Shown: one piece after another, positions 17,417 through 27,004 of the stretch
Position numbering within the stretch: position 1 is the stretch's first letter
Layout of the letters: every line of letters starts with the position of its first letter
Source: Methanothrix sp.
Lineage (GTDB): Archaea > Halobacteriota > Methanosarcinia > Methanotrichales > Methanotrichaceae
DNA: 49,618 nt
Assembly (NCBI RefSeq): GCF_026419855.1
Contig: NZ_JAOAKP010000008.1
Location: 1-49,618, forward strand
Direction of reading: 5' to 3'
The notes under the pieces: generated by a model
Seen by the model: only the letters and a program-made list of their open reading frames with translations
Told to the model about the DNA's origin: nothing
Database searches by the model: none
Translations under genes and position numbers: made by a program

Positions 17417-20400
17417 ATGTGTGTGTACAGGACCAGACCTGAAAATAAAACATTATTTAAAAGATTAATTTTTGATAGTTCTTGTCTTTATCTTTATGCA
17501 TGGCTTAAGGCCATTCATATAATTACTATCATCATAGTCGCATGTCTCTGTATCGCATTATATGTAGCTGAAGGATCATCAGCCGCAAATACCCCATCTG
17601 TTTATACAGTTGACAGTATATCTCAGGATTTATACGAACCTCTCGGAAGCAGCGAAGAGCTCACGGTCTGTGTGGAGCCGGAATCTAAAAGAACCATAGG
17701 CGATGTGGTCATCTTCTCCGTGAGGCTTGAGCTGTCCGTGGATGTCCATGAACTGACGATCAGAGATCTCCTTCCTTCAGGTCTCGATTACCTAAAATGC
17801 GAGGGGGACCTTCCCACGCCATTCCGTCCGGACAGCAGGACTCTTGTGTGGAATCTTGGGGATGAAAATAGGAATGAGATCGTCTTTAGGGTCCATGCTG
17901 TTGTTCGGAACACCATGACAAACCAGAACGGCACGGTGCTTCTGAACAGAGTTGAGGCCACATGGAAGAACTCGACGGGGACGCTCTGCTCAGCAAGCAC
18001 CACAACGCCAGTCACCATCACAGAGCCGGACATAAAGATCTCCATCAGCTCGAACAGGACGACAGTTCATGCAGGGTACATCGTCGAGCAGGTCGTGACC
18101 CTGAGCAACAGCGGATCAAGTGATGCATGTGATGTCAACCTGGCAGTGACGATTGCTGATGGGCTTGAGTTGCTGAGCGCGGATCCTGGGCATGGTGTAA
18201 ACGGGAGAAGCATAGCATGCACCTACGACAGAATTCCCGCCGGAGCTGCTGAAACCATGCGACTTGTTCTCAGGGTGAGAAACACGGTGGTATCCGGGGA
18301 GAGCCTGAGCACCGCAGCCTCTGTGACATGGACGAGCCTGCCAGGGAAGGATCCCGGTGAGCGGTGGGGTGGCGGAACAAGCCTAAACAATTATGACGAA
18401 GCTGCATCTGCGAAGGTCACGGTATCAGGAGATGTGAGCATCTCCAAGACGCCCGATACGAGCAAAAGCTGTGCCATTGGAGACTCTGTGACGTACAAGA
18501 TTCACCTGAACCTCCCGAGAGCCACTCTCAGGGATGTGGTCGTCACGGATATACTGCCATCCGGCACAACCTACGATCCATCGAGCCTTAGGACCAGTGG
18601 ATTCACTCCGAATGATATCCAGCCGCCATCTCATGATAACAGTACGCTTGTTCTCTCCTTCGGCGATCTGAACAACACAGAAGATACCGATATGGACATC
18701 TGGTACAGCGTGATCGTCGCGAACCGGAGGGAGAACAAAAACGGTGTTACCCTCTCCCCAGGATCAGCCAGGATTACATGGAAGAGCTACGATGGCTCCT
18801 CGAGGCAGAGAACTGACAGCAAGGCGGGAAGCATAGAGGTGGTGGAACCCTTGCTCGCCGTGGAGAAGCACGCTCCATCATATGCGGTTGTGGGGGATGC
18901 AGTGACGTTCACGCTGTCGATCTCTCACGATACAACGAGCAGATCTGATGCGTATGATCTCATCCTAGTGGATACCATACCCGAGGGTTCGAGACTCGCC
19001 GGTACCAATACAAGCCGGCCGATGGGCTTCGAGCAGGTAGGCAGCGATTTGGTGTGGTCCATTCAGAGGCTCGGGAGAGGGGAATCCCTCACAGTGACAT
19101 ACACGATTCTTGTGGGCAAAACAGGCAGTGTGGGAGGTGCTGCAAGGCTGTACTGGTCGAGCCGGGAGGGGGTCGACCCGAACGAGAGATCAGGACGCTG
19201 GAACGATATCGATTCATATAACAGAACCGCAGAGGCTTATGTCACTGTGGAGAACATGAGCATAAGATGTGAGCCTGATGGGCCTGTGAGGAGGAGCTTT
19301 GGGGAGGAACTCGCGATTCGCTTTTATGGTGAGCTTCCCTCTCTCAGGGATGCATGGGTTAACCTGAGTCTTCATGGCCTGGAATACAATGCATCTGGCA
19401 TCAGGCTGAGTTTCAATCCTATGGAGGGGATCTTCCGTGGGGATCAAATCTGCTGGTATCTTGGTGATATCCAGGCCATGCCTGTCGATATCTTCTTGAA
19501 AGCGATCGTCGAGGATCATGCGCCCGGGGCGATCCTGGAGCTGAGCTGGCTCTCGAATGGTGCTAGGAGATCTCTCTCGGCGGTGGCAGGCCCTGTGGAG
19601 ATCGCTGAGCCATTGCTGATCTTAACGAAAACACCTGCTCTGAGGAGTCTTGCAAGTGGTGAGACGTTGAAGTGCACTCTGAGGATCAACCACTCGCCTG
19701 AGAGCAGATACGAGGCGTGGAATGTTGTTCTGATGGAGAAAGTTCCTCCGGGCGTCGGGATACTGCCGGAGAGCGTGAGAATCTCCCCAGAGAGAGGGGA
19801 TGTTGATGTCGGAGGGGGCACAATTCTGTGGCGGATCGGCAGGCTCGGGCTCGACGAGAGCGCTTCGCTTGAGTATGATATGGTGGCACTCTCAGACGGT
19901 CGATCCGTCTCGGAGTCCACACTCACCTGGTCGAGCGCTGAGAGCGGAGGGCATAACTACACCTCATCTGCAGCATCCGAGATCATCGTCGGATCATCAT
20001 ACCTCACCGTGGATGCTCCAGAGATCGCCTGCGGCTTCGTGAACTACACAGTTCGCTACAGGAACATAGGTGATAGGGAGATACGGGGTGCTGTTCTCAG
20101 GGCAAGATACGATCCGCATCTCGTGTTCGTGTCATCAAGCCCGATGCCATGTGCCCCGGAGGGAAACATCTGGTCAGGATGTGCGCTGCCGGATGTGCTT
20201 CATCCCGGAGATGGGGGAACCATAAGAATCGTCACCAAAGCTGGAAGAGCTGCGAACGGGACAGCCGTGGAGACCTCATTTACAATGTCGTTCGAGGGGC
20301 ATGATGAGAATGTATCCGCCAGAACGCTGCTGATCTCCCCAGAGCTCTCCATCAATGCAACTGGATCTCCTCAGCGCGTTAAGAGCGGTGAAACTGTAAT

Positions 20401-22282
20401 CTACACCGTCAGATACAGAAATACGGGAACTACGAGGGTGACAAATGTAACTCTCAGAGCTCTCTTCCACTCTGACGTGCGCATCATCAGCGCGAACCCC
20501 ATTCAAGGTATACCCAATGGCGATGAGATCGTCTGGTCGGATGGCTCTCTGATGCCTGGGGATGAGAGAACCATAAGCATAAGCGCTATCGTGGAAGGGG
20601 AGGATGTGGTCAGGGTAACATTCACCCTGGAGAGCTCAGAGTCCCTGCCGGTGGTCGCAGAGGTCTCCACATATGTTCATGCTCCCAAAAAAGAGATCGC
20701 GGTCACAAAGCGGCCATCATGCACAGAGTGCAGGCGCGGCGAGACTGTGGAGTACGAGATTCGGGTTTGCAACCCGTCTGATGCAGATCTCAGTGACATC
20801 ACTGTGAAGGAGATCCCGGATCCGGCATTCGTAATCCAGAATGCAGATCCTGCACCCGGACCTGACGGCATGTGGCATATCGACCGTCTTCGCGCTGGTG
20901 AGTGCACTGCTATAAGAATCAGCGGGATTCTTCCGAGAAGCGAGATGTACTTCGATATGGCAGGGAGTGTTATGGGAAGGGGTTTCACCAGTACATACAG
21001 GGAGTGCACGTCTGGCTTCGAGGGAGCCGTGCTGCGCAACTGCGTACAGGCATTCTCCGGTAATCTCTCTGCAGGTGACTGTGTCACTGTTAGGATACAA
21101 TCTGAGAGCGGTGCAGAGCTTCGAATGAGGGGGCATGGCAGTGGATCCATCCGCTCGCAGGATGGGATGTCCATAAGCACAGAAAATCGATCCATCAGGA
21201 TCTCGAGATCCCAGGCATCAGAGAGCAGCATGTACAAAGGCGAGGTTTACAGGAGGGATGTTGTGCTGGTGTCCCCGTGGAGCGATTACTTCGAGATCTC
21301 GAACAGGGCCACTCATGGGGGCATGAAGTCGTTCGCCAGAGCTGAGAGGGATATAAGCAGCATAGCTGCCATTGCAGATTCCAACGGCACTGTGGTCTCT
21401 CTTGAGAGGAGTCTCACCGGATCCGGCAGCACTCTGACGGAGAAGATCTCGAACATCACAGGAGCGCTGAGTGCGTATGATCATCACTCCGGCACATCGA
21501 AGATATCAGTGCGGTTTGAGGAAGACGGGGAATACGGGAGCTACGTTCATTCCCATCTCGGAAACGGCACGCTTGTATCAGCCCGGAGTTATGGAGCGCT
21601 GCAGCTCCACACCTCCGGCTCCGGAAGATACATCTCAGAGGGAGTGATGAAACACGGATCCATCAAAGAGATCTTCAGAGCTGAAGGGGGCTGCTCTGGA
21701 TGGCGCTCTGGTGCCTGGATCCGAGGTGCGCAGAGCATACATGAGGAATATTCCGGATCGAGGATCGAGAAGGAGACTGTGCTCACATCCAGAGGGCTTA
21801 AGACTAACGTGAACTTCTCCGGAATGGCATTCACCGATACACACCTCATGGATTCACATCTGAGCGATACCTACATCGGAAACTACACCATCCGGAGAAG
21901 CATCAGCCTGCCTGTCTCGTACAGATACGGAATGCCTCACATCAGCATCTCCACGGACACACACATGGAGAGATCTGACGTCATGCACATCACTGTGAAA
22001 ATACAGAACGACGGGATAAGGGATCTCGCTCCTGTGCACATCACAGCTGCGGTTCCGAATGGAACGAGGGTTCTGGGCGTGTATCCGGAGCCCGAGATCA
22101 GAAACAATTTGATAGTATGGAGGCTGGATGTCCTGGAAGCCGGTGACTCTCTCGTGATAACCCTGCGGCTTGATGTGCAGGATGCCCTGCGCCGAGACAT
22201 TCTTGTCAGAGCTGCAGGTCGATTCGATAAGCAATGGGTGTATGCGATGAACAGAACATCCCCGCAGTGCTGCAGCGGCTAG
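17417..22282 (+). CDS. Giant secreted DUF11-repeat surface protein
   Basis: This 1621-residue protein starts at the ATG after the strong GGAGGTG at 17400-17406; an earlier in-frame ATG (17369) lacks such a site. A basic N-terminus and a hydrophobic stretch (about residues 32-53, HIITIIIVACLCIALYV) form a signal peptide or anchor ending near EGSSAA. About nine DUF11-type immunoglobulin-like units follow, each with G-[DE]-x-V-x-Y/F-x(5-15)-LPSG/IPEG patterns and frequently preceded by KTP or VEK. A roughly 400-residue unique Ser/Gly-rich beta region (21050-21900) precedes a last unit. Many NxS/T sites suggest glycosylation. There is no C-terminal transmembrane anchor; the end is Cys-containing (SPQCCSG). 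It probably belongs to the cell envelope, sheath or adhesion layer. Confidence 0.85.
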   Translation: MCVYRTRPENKTLFKRLIFDSSCLYLYAWLKAIHIITIIIVACLCIALYVAEGSSAANTPSVYTVDSISQDLYEPLGSSEELTVCVEPESKRTIGDVVIFSVRLELSVDVHELTIRDLLPSGLDYLKCEGDLPTPFRPDSRTLVWNLGDENRNEIVFRVHAVVRNTMTNQNGTVLLNRVEATWKNSTGTLCSASTTTPVTITEPDIKISISSNRTTVHAGYIVEQVVTLSNSGSSDACDVNLAVTIADGLELLSADPGHGVNGRSIACTYDRIPAGAAETMRLVLRVRNTVVSGESLSTAASVTWTSLPGKDPGERWGGGTSLNNYDEAASAKVTVSGDVSISKTPDTSKSCAIGDSVTYKIHLNLPRATLRDVVVTDILPSGTTYDPSSLRTSGFTPNDIQPPSHDNSTLVLSFGDLNNTEDTDMDIWYSVIVANRRENKNGVTLSPGSARITWKSYDGSSRQRTDSKAGSIEVVEPLLAVEKHAPSYAVVGDAVTFTLSISHDTTSRSDAYDLILVDTIPEGSRLAGTNTSRPMGFEQVGSDLVWSIQRLGRGESLTVTYTILVGKTGSVGGAARLYWSSREGVDPNERSGRWNDIDSYNRTAEAYVTVENMSIRCEPDGPVRRSFGEELAIRFYGELPSLRDAWVNLSLHGLEYNASGIRLSFNPMEGIFRGDQICWYLGDIQAMPVDIFLKAIVEDHAPGAILELSWLSNGARRSLSAVAGPVEIAEPLLILTKTPALRSLASGETLKCTLRINHSPESRYEAWNVVLMEKVPPGVGILPESVRISPERGDVDVGGGTILWRIGRLGLDESASLEYDMVALSDGRSVSESTLTWSSAESGGHNYTSSAASEIIVGSSYLTVDAPEIACGFVNYTVRYRNIGDREIRGAVLRARYDPHLVFVSSSPMPCAPEGNIWSGCALPDVLHPGDGGTIRIVTKAGRAANGTAVETSFTMSFEGHDENVSARTLLISPELSINATGSPQRVKSGETVIYTVRYRNTGTTRVTNVTLRALFHSDVRIISANPIQGIPNGDEIVWSDGSLMPGDERTISISAIVEGEDVVRVTFTLESSESLPVVAEVSTYVHAPKKEIAVTKRPSCTECRRGETVEYEIRVCNPSDADLSDITVKEIPDPAFVIQNADPAPGPDGMWHIDRLRAGECTAIRISGILPRSEMYFDMAGSVMGRGFTSTYRECTSGFEGAVLRNCVQAFSGNLSAGDCVTVRIQSESGAELRMRGHGSGSIRSQDGMSISTENRSIRISRSQASESSMYKGEVYRRDVVLVSPWSDYFEISNRATHGGMKSFARAERDISSIAAIADSNGTVVSLERSLTGSGSTLTEKISNITGALSAYDHHSGTSKISVRFEEDGEYGSYVHSHLGNGTLVSARSYGALQLHTSGSGRYISEGVMKHGSIKEIFRAEGGCSGWRSGAWIRGAQSIHEEYSGSRIEKETVLTSRGLKTNVNFSGMAFTDTHLMDSHLSDTYIGNYTIRRSISLPVSYRYGMPHISISTDTHMERSDVMHITVKIQNDGIRDLAPVHITAAVPNGTRVLGVYPEPEIRNNLIVWRLDVLEAGDSLVITLRLDVQDALRRDILVRAAGRFDKQWVYAMNRTSPQCCSG

Positions 22283-22283
22283 A

Positions 22284-22503
22284 AGGGTAGCGCATCAAAT
22301 TTGCTGTAAATTCAAAACAGATCTGCTGTGTTGGATAAGTCTTTAAAATCCGCAAGCAGAAGACGATTCCAGGAATGCGTGGAGAGTAGATCAGAATCAA
22401 TAGCTAGAGACATTATCACAAAAGGTTATCCAACACAGCAAAACAGATCGGTATCCATCAAAGCAGCTTGAGAGAAATATTACAGCAAATTCTGCACACT
22501 GCC
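22284..22503. repeat. Palindromic repeat split by a family 3 insertion
   Basis: The arms GGGTAGCGCATCAAATTTGCTGTAA (from 22285) and TTACAGCAAATTCTGC...GCC (to 22503) are inverted repeats sharing AATTTGCTGTAA. Removing the 117-bp family 3 element and one duplication leaves an approximately 94-bp palindrome between the surface-protein and endoQ genes, possibly a bidirectional terminator or an older mobile repeat. The 19-mer GCGCATCAAATTTGCTGTA recurs at 48579-48597 next to a family 4 element. Confidence 0.6.
22324..22440 (+). repeat. Family 3 MITE-like element, copy 1, with 9-bp target duplication
   Basis: This 117-bp element has perfect 15-bp terminal inverted repeats (TGCTGTGTTGGATAA...TTATCCAACACAGCA). 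It is flanked by exact AAACAGATC at 22315-22323 and 22441-22449. It is about 92% identical by eye to the copy at 42146-42262. It is nested in an older palindrome. No coding capacity. Confidence 0.92.
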
Positions 22504-22504
22504 G

Positions 22505-23710
22505 CTAGAAGTCCAGAAGAGATCTCTGAGATGGTGTCTTAGATCGGACTCCAGGCGGGGGAAGGGAAATCCTCCCGTACCTTCCGCCCCCACCTGGCGT
22601 CACCACAACATCTCCTGATCTGAACGCCCTTATTGCCCTTACAACCCTCTCATCCGTGTTCAGCTCAGATATCTCAGTGTGCAGGAGCACCTCTATCTCG
22701 GTCCTCTCAGATACAAGCTCGCTCCATATCTTTCTCACGCCTGCTGTGAATACACTCTTGTGGCCGAGGGCCATCGCGATTATCTCAGCCAGCGGGATTA
22801 TGTGGATGTACGGTGGCCTGTGATCCGGATGCACCGGCTGCGGCAGATCAGCCAGAAGCTCCACCCTGTCTCTTACACCGAGCTTGATCGATCCGCCGCA
22901 TCCACAACGTCCCAGCTGCTCGTCCATCTCTTCCATCGTGTACTGCCTGTAGCATCTCGTGCATGCGGTTCTGTTGTACTTCCCCTCCTCGGGGTAGAAT
23001 CCGACGTTGAGAAGGGGTCTGCGTCCGGATCTGCGCTCTATCGCGAGCCTGATATCTTTAAAGGTGATCTCCCTGAGATCAAACTGGTTGAACTCCCTTC
23101 CGAGCTTGTTAGACCATGGGGAGTGGCCGTCTGAATTCGATAAAAAAGTCTTATCCCTCAGCTCGCTTATTCGATCCGCGTAGTCTGAGTCAGCGCTGAG
23201 GCCGAGCTCTATGAAAGAAACATCATCAGCTCGATCTCCGTAACATTCTTTAAGGGACCTGTAATGGGCAAAGATCCCTGTCCAGGGCGTGAACGCATGG
23301 CTCGGCCCTATAATGCAATCCGCCTCGATGCACGCATCCGCGATCTCAACTCCATTCAAGAGTACTCTTGGCCTGCCGTCAGTGTCCATGTTGCTCGAGC
23401 TCTTCAGAAAGATCTCCCTCAGCTCCTCAGCCTTTGAGAGCTCCGGAATGAGAATCAAATGGTGAACGCCCTTCGAATCCTCAACCTCGGCTGTCACGAC
23501 GAATCCGGTCGTGCCGTTATGCCAGAGAATCCCGTCCCTTTCCGGAAGCCTTCTGAGATTCTCAAGCCATTCCGGGTGGAAAGCGTCGCCCGTGCCAACG
23601 ATGTGTATGCCCTTTTTGCGCGCCTCAGCCGCGATGGTGTCCAGATCCATCATCTCAGATGTGGCAGCTGAGTACTTTGAGTGGATGTGGAGATCAGCAT
23701 TCACATTCAT
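22505..23710 (-). CDS. Endonuclease Q, PHP-domain DNA repair nuclease
   Basis: EndoQ nicks DNA 5' of deaminated bases (uracil, hypoxanthine, xanthine) and abasic sites, a repair route of some archaea. The 401-residue protein opens with the PHP metal motif DLHIHSKYS (6-14), then GTGDAFHPEW (39-48), GPSHAFTPW (135-143) and SNSDGHSPW (191-199), supplying His/Asp metal ligands. A zinc ribbon with C250, C253, C269 and C271 follows, as in the characterised family. It is the only gene in its unit; AT-rich CTTAAAATATAAAT upstream of the ATG suggests a nearly leaderless transcript. A repair nuclease for heat-driven deamination would fit a thermophile. Confidence 0.88.
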   Translation of the reverse strand: MNVNADLHIHSKYSAATSEMMDLDTIAAEARKKGIHIVGTGDAFHPEWLENLRRLPERDGILWHNGTTGFVVTAEVEDSKGVHHLILIPELSKAEELREIFLKSSSNMDTDGRPRVLLNGVEIADACIEADCIIGPSHAFTPWTGIFAHYRSLKECYGDRADDVSFIELGLSADSDYADRISELRDKTFLSNSDGHSPWSNKLGREFNQFDLREITFKDIRLAIERRSGRRPLLNVGFYPEEGKYNRTACTRCYRQYTMEEMDEQLGRCGCGGSIKLGVRDRVELLADLPQPVHPDHRPPYIHIIPLAEIIAMALGHKSVFTAGVRKIWSELVSERTEIEVLLHTEISELNTDERVVRAIRAFRSGDVVVTPGGGGRYGRISLPPPGVRSKTPSQRSLLDF

Positions 23711-23808
23711 TTATTTTTAATTTATATTTTAAGCCTGTATTGCGCATCTCAAGCGTCCTGCTTTCCAGATTGCATTGAATTCTGATGGATCTCATTCTGC
23801 GCCAGTAC

Positions 23809-24366
23809 TCAGAGTGAGTTCGTTGATCCATCTGGCATGCCCATCTGCGGCAGCCTCTGCATATCTATCTCTATCTTTATCACATCCTGATCTGCCTCGA
23901 GGGATCTTACAATCACATGAAATATGTATCGCTGTGTCCGTCTCCCCTCAGGGATCACGATCCTGTGCACCTTTCGCAGCTTGCTCACACTCGCAGCGTA
24001 TACCGCCGGGCCGCTCTGCAGAAATAGCAGCCCTGGCAGGTTCAGGGAATCATGCCCGAACGAAGGATACCGCTCCTTGACCCGCTCCTCAAGCATCGTG
24101 CGTGGTATCTCCACAGCGCCGATCTCGCTCTCTACCCTTATACCGTTCTCATCTGCCCGTATCGATCTTATATGGTATCTGAGGGCGCTGATCAGATAGC
24201 TGGTCCCCCTTCCCTGCTGATCTGCCGGAACTATCGACTCGAGCATCTCCATGAAAGGTCGTATGAGAGGGCTTGTGCCCGCAAAGAATGCGCCTGCCAG
24301 GTTGGAGACCTCGGTTTTGGCATCCCTCAGGTCATTCTTATCTATTGTGAGTGTTACCATAGGCAT
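23809..24366 (-). CDS. Uncharacterised 185-residue archaeal protein
   Basis: I do not recognise a named family. The sequence alternates predicted beta strands and helices, begins with MVTLTIDKNDLRDAKTEV (ATG at 24360 is an alternative start two codons in), has a PGLLFLQSGPAVYAASVSKLRKV core, and ends in a low-complexity tail QMGMPDGSTNSL. No transmembrane segments or metal motifs are seen. It is transcribed away from the marker 2 gene, with a 355-bp divergent region between them, and lies about 100 bases upstream of endoQ on the same strand. Confidence 0.65.
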   Translation of the reverse strand: MPMVTLTIDKNDLRDAKTEVSNLAGAFFAGTSPLIRPFMEMLESIVPADQQGRGTSYLISALRYHIRSIRADENGIRVESEIGAVEIPRTMLEERVKERYPSFGHDSLNLPGLLFLQSGPAVYAASVSKLRKVHRIVIPEGRRTQRYIFHVIVRSLEADQDVIKIEIDMQRLPQMGMPDGSTNSL

Positions 24367-24721
24367 TCATCTGCTATCCTACAAGATATAACCACCGTAT
24401 CCTTGATAAACACCAATGCCATCATGCATATCCGAGTCCAGAAGGTCGCACCGCATGTTCCACATTCGTCTGCCGCTTCCGGAGATATTTTAATACACTT
24501 ACCCCTTTGCTTCCAGTGTGAACGTGAACTTGCGTCATCTTGTTAATTGCAAAAAACAAAATTAGATAATACACTTATATTTACAGAGTTCCAAATTTTC
24601 GATATCTGTAGATCACATACATATTTCAGATACCACTGCTTCCTGTGGAGCTTGTGATATGGAAAATCTGACCTTGGGGAGCAGCTGACCACCGGCATCT
24701 ATTTTTGATAGGAGCGATTCT
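24367..24721. other. Divergent regulatory region upstream of the marker 2 operon
   Basis: No gene is visible. An A-rich block at about 24545-24590 (AAATTAGATAATACACTTATAT) contains TATA-like elements for the plus-strand operon, and ATATTTTAATACAC near 24485 is another. AGGAG at 24710-24714 is the ribosome-binding site for the GTG at 24722. No repeat copy is present. Confidence 0.45.
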
Positions 24722-25687
24722 GTGGTAACAATGACACTGGAGTCTCTGGTATCGGAGCTCAGGAGCTTCGTGGGCATAACCAGGAAGCGAAGCATTGGCG
24801 ATATGCTCAGGTACTTTCCATCCATTTCTGATAAGGTGATAGCGGATTTCGGCGAGGATGCTGCTGTCATAGACAATGACGATGAGGTCCTTCTCCTTGC
24901 AGCAGACGGGATATGGTCAGTGCTGATGGATGCAGATCCCGAATGGGCCGGATACTGCGCCGTTCTCGTGAACGTCCACGACATAGCTGCCATGGGAGGC
25001 ACACCGATCGCCATGGTGGATGTTTTATCCGTTAACTCTCCTAAGGTCGCGGATGCTGTCCTGCGTGGGGTCGAGAAGGGGATCGAGAAGTTTGGTGTAC
25101 CGATAGTTGGGGGCCATCTTCATCCGGACACGCCCTACAGCGCACTCGATGTGGCCATCCTCGGAAAGGCCAGGAAGGACGGGGTGATATTCAGCAGCAC
25201 CGCAGAGCCTGGCGACTCTGTGGTGGTAGGGGTTGATCTCGACGGGACAGTTCACCCGAGCTTCAGGATCAACTTCGACTCAACCAGCCACAAGGACAGG
25301 GAGATTCTGACGCGCCAGATCTCTTCCATGCGTGTGCTTGGAGAGAGAAGACTTGTCACGGCTGGCAAGGACATCAGCAATCCGGGGATGCTCGGGACCC
25401 TTGGAATGCTGCTCGAGACCAGCGGGGTCGGCGCGGAGGTTGATATCGATGCGATACCGGTGCCTGGATCGCTGAACCTCGCGGACTGGCTGAAGATGTA
25501 TCCTGGCATGGGTTTTGTCGTGACGACCGGAGATCCGTCTGAGGTTATGGATGTATTCAGGAGACACGGGCTGAGCGCTGCTACGATCGGCAGGGTGATC
25601 GAGGAGAGGAGGCTTGAGGTCGTCCGTGGGGAGGGAAGAGCAGTTCTCTTCGACTTCGAGAGGGATCGCGTTACAGGCATAAACTGA
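24722..25687 (+). CDS. Methanogenesis marker protein 2 (AIR synthase/ThiL-like)
   Basis: The 321-residue protein has the PurM/HypE/ThiL-type ATP-binding fold: GEDAAVID near residue 43, LLAADGIWSVLMDADPEWAGYCAVLVNVHDIAAMGG (the dimer/ATP-site block), and a C-terminal domain starting around DISNPGMLGTLGMLLE. It matches methanogenesis marker 2, a methanogen-restricted member of unproven function, presumably phosphorylating or activating a carboxylate or amide substrate. I chose the GTG at 24722 because AGGAG lies seven bases upstream; an ATG at 24731 would shorten it by three residues. It is directly followed by the marker 4 gene (8-base gap), a pairing recurrent in methanogens. Confidence 0.88.
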   Translation: MVTMTLESLVSELRSFVGITRKRSIGDMLRYFPSISDKVIADFGEDAAVIDNDDEVLLLAADGIWSVLMDADPEWAGYCAVLVNVHDIAAMGGTPIAMVDVLSVNSPKVADAVLRGVEKGIEKFGVPIVGGHLHPDTPYSALDVAILGKARKDGVIFSSTAEPGDSVVVGVDLDGTVHPSFRINFDSTSHKDREILTRQISSMRVLGERRLVTAGKDISNPGMLGTLGMLLETSGVGAEVDIDAIPVPGSLNLADWLKMYPGMGFVVTTGDPSEVMDVFRRHGLSAATIGRVIEERRLEVVRGEGRAVLFDFERDRVTGIN

Positions 25688-25695
25688 GGTGTGGC

Positions 25696-26493
25696 ATGGA
25701 TCGCGGGTTCATCGATCTGCTGAGGGAAGCAGCGCGCAGCAGCAGGGCCAGGATCGGGATAGGCCTTGTGAACCCCGGCAGGGATGTTCTCGATAGCCTC
25801 GTTTCGGCGGGGGAATATGCTGAGATCGTGGCTGTGGGCGATGCTGCTCCTGAGGGCATCGAGCTGATACGCTCGGACTCGCCTGAGGAGGAGCTGATCC
25901 GGCTTCTGATGAGCTCAGAGATCGACGGTGCTGTGAGGGGCAACATATCCGCCACAAGGACTATGAGGGCACTCTCAAGGCTCGGGATAGATGTAATGAG
26001 GATGGCCCTGCTGGAGCTCGGTGGATGGGCGTTCTTCCTGGCTCCGGTTGGCATCGATGAGGGCGATACGCTGCAGGATAAGCTGGAGCTTGCCATGCGC
26101 GGGGCATCTTTTCTTAAATTGATGGGTGTGGAGCCGAAGGTCTCGGTTCTCTCAGGCGGCAGGCTGGAGGATGTCGGCAGGAGCAGCAAAGTGGATACAA
26201 GCCTGGCGCACGGAGAGTTCGTGGCTGCGAGGCTGAGGGAAAAAGGATTCAACGCAGCCCACCGGGGCATACTGATAGAGTCAGCGCGCGGAGATGATCT
26301 GGTGATGGCGCCTGATGGCATATCAGGCAACCTTCTCTTTAGAACAATGCTGCTGGTGTGCGGCGCAAACGCCCTGGGCGCGCCAGTGCTCACAGATGAG
26401 ATCGTCTTCGTCGACTCCACGAGGGCCAGATCCGATTTCACAGGGCCGGTGGTCCTGGCAAGCGCCCTGGTATCGATGAGAGGCAAGCGATGA
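25696..26493 (+). CDS. mtxX: Methanogenesis marker protein 4 / MtxX, phosphotransacetylase-like
   Basis: The 265-residue product resembles MtxX, first noted beside methyltransferase genes in Methanosarcina, with a phosphate acetyl/butyryltransferase-like Rossmann-type fold. Visible blocks are RIGIGLVNPGRD, DGAVRGNISATRTM, GVEPKVSVLSGGRLEDVGR and the C-terminal DEIVFVDSTRARSDFTGPVVLA. Function is unproven; occurrence is largely restricted to methanogens. GAGGTG precedes the ATG, and the gene is transcriptionally coupled to marker 2, so the two may act on one substrate. Confidence 0.87.
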   Translation: MDRGFIDLLREAARSSRARIGIGLVNPGRDVLDSLVSAGEYAEIVAVGDAAPEGIELIRSDSPEEELIRLLMSSEIDGAVRGNISATRTMRALSRLGIDVMRMALLELGGWAFFLAPVGIDEGDTLQDKLELAMRGASFLKLMGVEPKVSVLSGGRLEDVGRSSKVDTSLAHGEFVAARLREKGFNAAHRGILIESARGDDLVMAPDGISGNLLFRTMLLVCGANALGAPVLTDEIVFVDSTRARSDFTGPVVLASALVSMRGKR

Positions 26494-26646
26494 GGGCCTG
26501 AGTGCGCCTTCCAGAGCTTGTGTTTGTTGAGTGATATGGCATTTTGATATCAACACCGTGCGAACCTGAATGAGAAAGTACTCTGCCACTGGACGCCATG
26601 ATGGGGATCCAGCGGCTCAACTCAAAAGCATAAAAACCGGCGCTTA

Positions 26647-26949
26647 TCACGCCTTTGATCTCGCCCAGGATTCGATGTTATCGATGAGGTTGAACTCAAC
26701 GACCTTCCTCGCGTCAAGCAGCATCTTTGCGATCTCCTTGAGCGAGAATCGCCTCTCCCTTCCGTCCCTGTCTCTGATGCTGATCTCCTCGCCCGGAGAC
26801 TGCGAGTCTATATGTATGAGCATCTCTCCGAGACGGGAGCATGCTTTCTTCAGATAGCGCACGGTGTAATCCATCAGCGGCTCTCTATCTGAAAGGTTCT
26901 TGTTCACCTCTTTTATTGACCAGCACATCGTGAGAATATCCGCGTACAT
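26647..26949 (-). CDS. Uncharacterised 100-residue protein beside the tRNA genes
   Basis: I start this at the ATG at 26949 after GGTGGTG; the longer open frame to 27060 would run into the tRNA-Trp gene. The product is helical and charged (MYADILTMCWSIKEVNKNL at the N-terminus; SLKEIAKMLLDARKVVEFNL near the C-terminus), with a short RDRDGRERR strand-turn in the middle. No family recognised, no membrane segment. It ends opposite the mtxX end, leaving 153 bases with no feature between them. Confidence 0.6.
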   Translation of the reverse strand: MYADILTMCWSIKEVNKNLSDREPLMDYTVRYLKKACSRLGEMLIHIDSQSPGEEISIRDRDGRERRFSLKEIAKMLLDARKVVEFNLIDNIESWARSKA

Positions 26950-27004
26950 CTCAGCACCACCTGGAGAATGTGCAGCATTGTATTTAACAGTGCCGTCAGA
27001 AAGG

